Shown: positions 57,136 through 61,695 of the stretch, piece by piece | Layout of the letters: every line of letters begins with the position of its first letter | How positions within the stretch are numbered: position 1 is the stretch's first letter | Assembly: GCF_900100955.1 (NCBI RefSeq) | Contig: NZ_FNCC01000025.1 | Location: forward strand, 1-61,695 | Direction: 5' to 3' | DNA from: Lentzea fradiae | GTDB taxonomy: Bacteria; Actinomycetota; Actinomycetes; Mycobacteriales; Pseudonocardiaceae | DNA: 61,695 bases | Notes under the pieces: model-generated | Databases searched by the model: none | What the model was told of the DNA's origin: nothing | The model's input: only the letters and a program-made list of their open reading frames with translations | Made by a program: the position numbers and the translations under genes

Positions 57136-57849
57136 ATGAAGCTCTACGACATCTCGCTGCGCCGCACCGGTCCGTCCACATCGGACAGACTGGCCGCGGC
57201 GCGGCGCCTCGACGCGCTCGGGGTCGAGTTCGTCGACGGGGGACGGCCACCACGGTCGTTCTACCACCGGGCGGCGGCCGAGCTCAGGTTGCGCACCGCC
57301 ACCCTCATCGCCTCAGGAGGCGCGGAGAACCTCACCGCGCTGCTCGCCACCGGCACCCCCGCGGTGGCGGTGATCGTGCAAGGGCACGGCCTCTCGCTGG
57401 TCGCGGAAGCCGTGCGCCGACTCGTGCGCGCCGAACGACGGGTCCTCGTCGAGGCGCGGAACTTCTTCGACGGCTGGCTGGCCGACCCCGAACACGCTTT
57501 GGAGGTCGTCCTGACCGCCGCGGAGGCAGGAGCGGAGACCGTGGTGCTGCACGACACAGCGGGCCGGCTGTGGCCCGACCAGATCGGCGAGATCGTCGCG
57601 ACGGTCGCGGACACGGGCGTGCCACTGGGATTCGGATGTCACGACGACGGCGGTTCGGCGGCGAGGCAGCTGCTCGCGGCCGAGGCGGGGGCGGGCCTCG
57701 TGCAGGGGTCCTACGCCGTCGTTCGAGGTGGTCTCGATCGGGTCGATCCACCATCGGTTCATTCGGCAGAAACAGGTGTCGCTCCCGTGCCCTGTCCGAG
57801 ATTGGAGCAGACCGTGTCCGCACAGAAGGCGATTGGAGGTGTCCGATGA
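57136..57849 (+). CDS. Citramalate/isopropylmalate-synthase-like protein, short and with altered active site
   Basis: 237 residues, the TIM-barrel part only (active citramalate synthases exceed 500). It keeps LYDISLRR, GVEFVDGG, VEARNFFDGWLADPEHAL and LVQGSY, matching the CimA pattern. The metal/catalytic RD of DTTLRDG is RR (Arg10), and the HxH metal pair reads GCH at 167-169, so one His is lost. It is probably not a normal Claisen-condensing enzyme. Its stop overlaps the KS-alpha start (ATGA). Role unknown; regulatory, scaffold or new chemistry are all open. Confidence 0.82.
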   Translation: MKLYDISLRRTGPSTSDRLAAARRLDALGVEFVDGGRPPRSFYHRAAAELRLRTATLIASGGAENLTALLATGTPAVAVIVQGHGLSLVAEAVRRLVRAERRVLVEARNFFDGWLADPEHALEVVLTAAEAGAETVVLHDTAGRLWPDQIGEIVATVADTGVPLGFGCHDDGGSAARQLLAAEAGAGLVQGSYAVVRGGLDRVDPPSVHSAETGVAPVPCPRLEQTVSAQKAIGGVR

Positions 57850-59114
57850 GTCGTCGCGCCGTCATCACCGGGGTGGGCGTGGTCGCACCTGGTGGCATCG
57901 GAACGAAGGCGTATTGGAAACTGCTGTCCGAAGGGCGTACGGCGACTCGCAACATCACGCACTTCGACGCGTCTCCGTACCGCTCCCGCATGGCGGGTGA
58001 AGCAGACTTCGACCCCGTGCGCGAAGGACTTACGCCGCAGGAGATCCGCAGGCTCGACCGGGCCGCGCAGTTCGCGGTCGTGGCGGGCCGCGAGGCGATG
58101 TCCGACTCGGGCATCGAGTTCGACCAGCTCGACCCCGGCCGCATCGGTGTCTCGCTCGGCACCGCGGTCGGCTGCACGACCTCGCTGGAGCGCGAGTTCA
58201 TCGTCGGCTCCGACCGGGGCAAGTACTGGGAGGTCGACCAGTCCTACGCCGTGCCGCACCTCTACGACTACTTCACGCCGTCCTCGATGGCGACGGAGCT
58301 GGCGTGGACGGTCGGCGCGGAAGGCCCGGTCTCCGTGGTCTCCACGGGCTGCACCTCCGGGCTCGACTCGGTCGGCTACGCCGCCGAGCTGATCATGGAG
58401 GGCTCCGCGGACGTCGTCGTCACCGGCGGCACCGAGGCCCCGCTCTCCCCGATCACCGTGGTGTGCTTCGACGTGATCCGCGCGTCGAGCACCCGCAACG
58501 ACGACCCCACCACCGCGTGCCGGCCGTTCGACAAGACCCGTGACGGCCTGGTGCTCGGCGAGGGCTGCGCGATCATCGTGCTCGAGGAGCTGGAGCACGC
58601 ACGGGCGCGCGGCGCGCACATCTACGGTGAGATCGGCGGCTTCGCCTCGCGGTGCAACGCCTACCACATGACGGGCCTGCACCCCGAGGGCATCGAGATG
58701 TCCGACGCCATCAACATCGCGCTGAAGCAGGCGCGAGCGGACGCCACGGACGTCGGCTACATCAACGCGCACGGTTCGGGAACCAAGCAGAACGACCTGC
58801 ACGAGACGGCCGCCTTCAAGCGTTCGTTGGGTGCGCACGCCTACAAGACCCCGGTCTCCGGCTTCAAGTCGATGATCGGGCACTCGCTGGGCGCGATCGG
58901 GTCCCTGGAGATCGTCGGCTCGCTGCTCGCGTTCGAGCAGGACCTCATCCCGCCGACGGCGAACCTGCACGAGCCGGACCCCGAGTGCGACCTCGACTAC
59001 ACGCCGCTGGTCGCCCGCGAGAAGAAGGTCAACACCGTGCTCACCGTGGGCAGCGGATTCGGTGGATTCCAGAGCGCCATGGTGCTCAAGAAGGTGGAAG
59101 GGGCAGGCCGGTGA
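57846..59114 (+). CDS. Type II PKS ketosynthase alpha
   Basis: 422 residues. The nucleophile Cys is in VSTGCTSGLDSVGYA; both His residues are in NAHGSGTKQND and KSMIGHSLGAIGS. It condenses malonyl units with the chain length factor as a heterodimer. Overlaps at both ends (4 bases with the preceding gene and with the CLF) show translational coupling, normal for minimal PKS genes. Confidence 0.97.
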   Translation: MSRRAVITGVGVVAPGGIGTKAYWKLLSEGRTATRNITHFDASPYRSRMAGEADFDPVREGLTPQEIRRLDRAAQFAVVAGREAMSDSGIEFDQLDPGRIGVSLGTAVGCTTSLEREFIVGSDRGKYWEVDQSYAVPHLYDYFTPSSMATELAWTVGAEGPVSVVSTGCTSGLDSVGYAAELIMEGSADVVVTGGTEAPLSPITVVCFDVIRASSTRNDDPTTACRPFDKTRDGLVLGEGCAIIVLEELEHARARGAHIYGEIGGFASRCNAYHMTGLHPEGIEMSDAINIALKQARADATDVGYINAHGSGTKQNDLHETAAFKRSLGAHAYKTPVSGFKSMIGHSLGAIGSLEIVGSLLAFEQDLIPPTANLHEPDPECDLDYTPLVAREKKVNTVLTVGSGFGGFQSAMVLKKVEGAGR

Positions 59115-60325
59115 CTCGTGCGGTGGTGACGGGAATCGGCATCGCGTCGCCGAACGGGCTGGGGCCGACCGCGTACTGGCGGGCGACCCTGCACGGGGAG
59201 GCGGCGATCAGGCCGATCACCCGGTTCGACAGTGCCAACTACTGGGCGAAGATCGCCGGTGAGGTGCCGGGCTTCGAGGCAGGCCGGCACCTGCAGGGCC
59301 GGCTGCTGCCGCAGACGGACCACATGACGCGGCTGACGCTGGTGGGCACGGACTGGGCGTTGCGCGGCGCGGGTGTGCAGCCGAACGACATCCCCGACAC
59401 CGACATCGCGGTGATCACCGCGGCGACGGCGGGCGGGTACGAGTTCGGCCAGCGGGAGCTGCAGAAGCTGTGGCACCAGGGCCCGGAGTACGTCTCGGCG
59501 TACCAGTCGTTCGCGTGGTTCTACGCGGTCAACACGGGCCAGATCTCCATCCGCCACGGCACACGCGGCCCCGGCGCGGTGGTGGTGTCCGAGCAGGCCG
59601 GTGGCATCGACTCCATCGGCCACGCCCGGCGCCAGCTGCGCAAGGGCGTCCAGCTCGCCCTCACCGGCGGCATGGACTCCTCGCTGTGCCCGTGGGCGTG
59701 GGTCGCCCACCAGGCGTCGGGTTGCCTGTCCCGCAACAACAACCCGAAGCGCGCCTACCTGCCGTTCGACCGCGACGCCTCCGGGTACGTCGCGGGCGAG
59801 GGCGGCGCGATCATGGTGGTCGAGACGCCGGAGTCGGCGGCGGGCCGCCCGGGAACGCGCATCTACGGCGAGATCGTCGGGTACGCCTCGACGTTCGACT
59901 CGAAGATGCCGTCGCGGGAGCCCGGCCTCAAGCGGGCGGCGGAGCTCGCGCTGCGCGACGCCGGCATGGACGCCTCCGAGATCGACGTGGTGTTCGCCGA
60001 CGCGGCGGGCATCCCCGAGCTCGACAAGGCGGAGGCCGACGCGATCAAGGCGATCTTCGGCCCGTACGGCGTGCCGGTGACGGCGCCGAAGACGATGACG
60101 GGCCGCCTGTTCGCCGGTGGCGGCTCCCTCGACGTGGCGTCGGCGATCCTCTCCATCTACTGGAGCGCGATCCCGCCGACCATCAACGTCGAGAACCCGG
60201 TGCCGGAGTACGAGATCGACCTCGTGATGAACGAGGCGCGGCACGGCAAGGTGAAGGCCGCGCTGGTGCTCGGACGCGGCAAGGGCGGCTTCAACTCCGC
60301 CATGGTGGTTCGCGAGTACAGGTGA
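59111..60325 (+). CDS. Type II PKS chain length factor (KS-beta)
   Basis: 404 residues, GTG start overlapping KS-alpha. The active Cys is replaced by Gln in VVSEQAGGIDSIGHA, the hallmark of CLFs. It fixes the number of malonyl extensions; the exact number cannot be read reliably by eye from the pocket residues. A long hairpin lies between it and the acyltransferase. Confidence 0.97.
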   Translation: MTRAVVTGIGIASPNGLGPTAYWRATLHGEAAIRPITRFDSANYWAKIAGEVPGFEAGRHLQGRLLPQTDHMTRLTLVGTDWALRGAGVQPNDIPDTDIAVITAATAGGYEFGQRELQKLWHQGPEYVSAYQSFAWFYAVNTGQISIRHGTRGPGAVVVSEQAGGIDSIGHARRQLRKGVQLALTGGMDSSLCPWAWVAHQASGCLSRNNNPKRAYLPFDRDASGYVAGEGGAIMVVETPESAAGRPGTRIYGEIVGYASTFDSKMPSREPGLKRAAELALRDAGMDASEIDVVFADAAGIPELDKAEADAIKAIFGPYGVPVTAPKTMTGRLFAGGGSLDVASAILSIYWSAIPPTINVENPVPEYEIDLVMNEARHGKVKAALVLGRGKGGFNSAMVVREYR

Positions 60326-60333
60326 TGTCGGGC

Positions 60334-60371
60334 CTCGAGGGCCGCGAAGGGAACCCTTCGCGGCCCTCGAG
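60334..60371 (+). terminator. 18-bp perfect hairpin between CLF and acyltransferase
   Basis: Stem CTCGAGGGCCGCGAAGGG and complement with an AA centre, inside what otherwise looks like one operon. It could lower expression of the acyltransferase relative to the PKS or protect the upstream mRNA. Confidence 0.75.
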
Positions 60372-60390
60372 CCGTTTCTGGAGGCTTTCT

Positions 60391-61308
60391 GTGGACGTAG
60401 CACTGATGTTTCCCGGGCAGGGGTCGCAGTACCCGCGCATGGCGGCGTCCCTGTACGGCACGGACGCCGTGTTCACCTCGGTGGTCGACGAGGTGTTCGA
60501 ACTGTTCGGCGAGGTCGGCGCGGTCGCCTGCGCCGACTGGCTGGCGGGCGACGACATCGACCACGTCTCCCGCGCGCAGCCGCTGCTGTTCGCGGTCGAC
60601 TACGCCCTGGGCCGCACCGTCCTGTCGTGGGGCGTGCGGCCCGTCGCGTTGATCGGGCACTCCGCCGGTGAGGTCGTCGCGGCGACCCTGGCGGGCGTGT
60701 TCACGCTGGAGGAGGCCGTCTCCCTGGTGCGCGACCGGGTGCTCTCGGCGGTGCCGATCCCGTCCGGCGGCATGCTGGCCGTGGCGGCCTCCGAGGCGGA
60801 CCTGGTGCCGTACCTGGAGGGCGACGTCGCCATCGCCGCCGTCAACTCCGCCCGGCAGACCATGCTGGCGGGCTCCGACGAGCCGCTGGCGCGCGTGCGG
60901 GCCCGGCTGGAGGCCGACGAGTACATCGTCGTGACGGTGCCGGCGTCGACGCCGTTCCACAGCCCGGCGATGCAGCCCGCCGTGGACGAGGCGCTGGCGA
61001 CGTGGAGCGCGTCACCGCTGCCGCCCAGGATGCCCGTCTACTCCGGTTACACGGGCAAGCTGATGACCGCGGAGGACGCGCTGTCCGCGCGGTTCTGGAC
61101 ACGGCAGCTGACCGACGCCGTCTACTTCGGACCTGCGCTGAACGAGCTCGTCGCCATGTACGACGTCCTGCTGGTGGAGGCCGGTCCCGGCCAGACGCTG
61201 ACGTCGTTCGCGCGCCGCACCAAGGCCGTGCGGTCCGGTTCCTCGCAGGTGCTGCCGTTGCTCGACGCCTCGGACACCATCGAGACGGCCCGCGCCCGGC
61301 TGACCTGA
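60391..61308 (+). CDS. Malonyl/acyl transferase (FabD-like)
   Basis: 305 residues. MFPGQGSQYPRMA, the nucleophile Ser in GHSAGEVVAA and the later STPFHSPAM are present. The last motif reads PFHSP where malonyl-specific PKS domains have AFHSP, so specificity may differ. Dedicated acyltransferases accompany unusual starter units in type II clusters (for example ZhuC, where acetyl-ACP is edited). GTG 60391 with TGGAGG. It is the last cluster gene before the IS element. Confidence 0.92.
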   Translation: MDVALMFPGQGSQYPRMAASLYGTDAVFTSVVDEVFELFGEVGAVACADWLAGDDIDHVSRAQPLLFAVDYALGRTVLSWGVRPVALIGHSAGEVVAATLAGVFTLEEAVSLVRDRVLSAVPIPSGGMLAVAASEADLVPYLEGDVAIAAVNSARQTMLAGSDEPLARVRARLEADEYIVVTVPASTPFHSPAMQPAVDEALATWSASPLPPRMPVYSGYTGKLMTAEDALSARFWTRQLTDAVYFGPALNELVAMYDVLLVEAGPGQTLTSFARRTKAVRSGSSQVLPLLDASDTIETARARLT

Positions 61309-61336
61309 CCGCACGTGAAGGGCCGCCCTCCGCGAT

Positions 61337-61695
61337 TGAACTGGGCCCCGAAAGTTGGACTGGCTAACTGAAGGTTAGGCCGCGAGGGCCTGGGCTCGGT
61401 ATTCGACCGGGCTCAGGCCCTCGAGCGTGGTGGAGATGCGGGTGGTGTTGTACCAGCTGATGTAGTCGTCCAGTGCCGCGGTGAACTCCTCGACGGTGTC
61501 GAACCTGTTGTGGTGGAACAGTTCTGCCTTCAGGTGGCCGAAGAAGTTCTCGGCCATCGAGTTGTCCAGGCAGTTGGCCCGCCGTGACATCGACTGGGTC
61601 AGGCCCGCGTCGTCGAGCAGGGTGCGCCAGGAGGCGTGCTGGTACTGAAAGCCCTGGTCGGAGTGCACCAGCGGTGTGGCGCCGTCGGGCAGGGT
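61337..61695 (-). mobile_element. IS3-family insertion sequence, one end
   Basis: The end appears to be near 61337, where TGAACTGGGCCCCGAAAGT begins, an IS3-like terminal inverted repeat. It is 28 bases after the acyltransferase stop and the element continues past the right edge, so its other end and any target duplication cannot be seen. Confidence 0.75.
61375..61695 (-). CDS. IS3-family transposase, C-terminal part (cut by right edge)
   Basis: About 106 residues are visible. LVHSDQGFQYQ carries the second acidic residue of the DDE triad; SMSRRANCLDNSMAENFFGHLKAE, quoted here only as MSRRANCLDNSMAENFF, carries the third (Glu). The ending ISWYNTTRISTTLEGLSPVE is typical of IS3 OrfB. The reading frame stays open to the edge, so the gene is probably intact beyond the window. 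Confidence 0.93.
   Translation of the reverse strand, partial: TLPDGATPLVHSDQGFQYQHASWRTLLDDAGLTQSMSRRANCLDNSMAENFFGHLKAELFHHNRFDTVEEFTAALDDYISWYNTTRISTTLEGLSPVEYRAQALAA

Overview
The window is about 72% GC by impression, with many GTG starts, strong Shine-Dalgarno sites and dense, often overlapping genes. That base composition, the SARP regulators, the Asp23/Gls24 stress block and the type II polyketide genes point to a filamentous actinomycete. A Pseudonocardiales genus such as Lentzea, Saccharothrix or Actinosynnema seems likeliest, but the genus is an inference from gene style and not a match I could run.

Layout, left part (1-16.8 kb), ordinary chromosome. A left-edge fragment on the minus strand is followed by a TPR protein, two membrane-anchored proteins and a secreted beta-propeller-like protein, a lone P450, and a saccharopine-dehydrogenase-like reductase. 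Next is an envelope-stress block: CsbD, ECF sigma, a zinc anti-sigma/Asp23 fusion, several Asp23/Gls24 proteins and AmaP-like membrane proteins. Lipoyl synthase (lipA) and a SDR pair divergent from a TetR gene with clear palindromic operators complete this part.

Right part (about 17-61.3 kb), a large biosynthetic gene cluster that runs to the right edge and ends there in an IS3-family element. The type II PKS core is one operon at 55.7-61.3 kb: ACP, aromatase/cyclase, a 62-residue protein, a degenerate citramalate-synthase-like protein, KS-alpha, chain length factor and acyltransferase. A C9-type ketoreductase sits at 42.2 kb with a ferredoxin and ferredoxin reductase. A second set of genes looks like a branched-chain starter pathway: acetolactate synthase large and small subunits, a stand-alone adenylation protein whose pocket code reads DAFWLGGTF (valine type), a free carrier protein and a KAS III. 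A second KAS III has Ser in place of Cys. Tailoring genes include three P450s, an FAD monooxygenase, a class D flavin hydroxylase with a SnoaL-like partner, an epoxide hydrolase, a WrbA-like quinone reductase, a medium-chain reductase and several SDRs. Two MFS exporters are present.

Inside this cluster (51.4-54.6 kb) is a complete-looking RiPP unit: a 58-residue precursor with a Thr-Thr-Cys-Ser core, a fused cyclodehydratase (ThiF-like plus YcaO), and a short protein resembling only the N-terminal part of a SagB-type dehydrogenase. The locus therefore mixes type II PKS, NRPS-like and RiPP chemistry.

Regulation appears layered. There are two SARPs, two NarL-type response regulators and two histidine kinases; one kinase is a tandem fusion of two whole kinase modules. 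I find a recurring promoter architecture of 7-bp repeats phased at 11 bp, followed exactly 8 bp later by a hexamer such as TACCGT, CACCGT, CAGGGT or CACAGT. It lies in front of at least six operons of the cluster and marks a probable SARP regulon. Most operons end in long perfect hairpins. No tRNA, rRNA or CRISPR array was seen.
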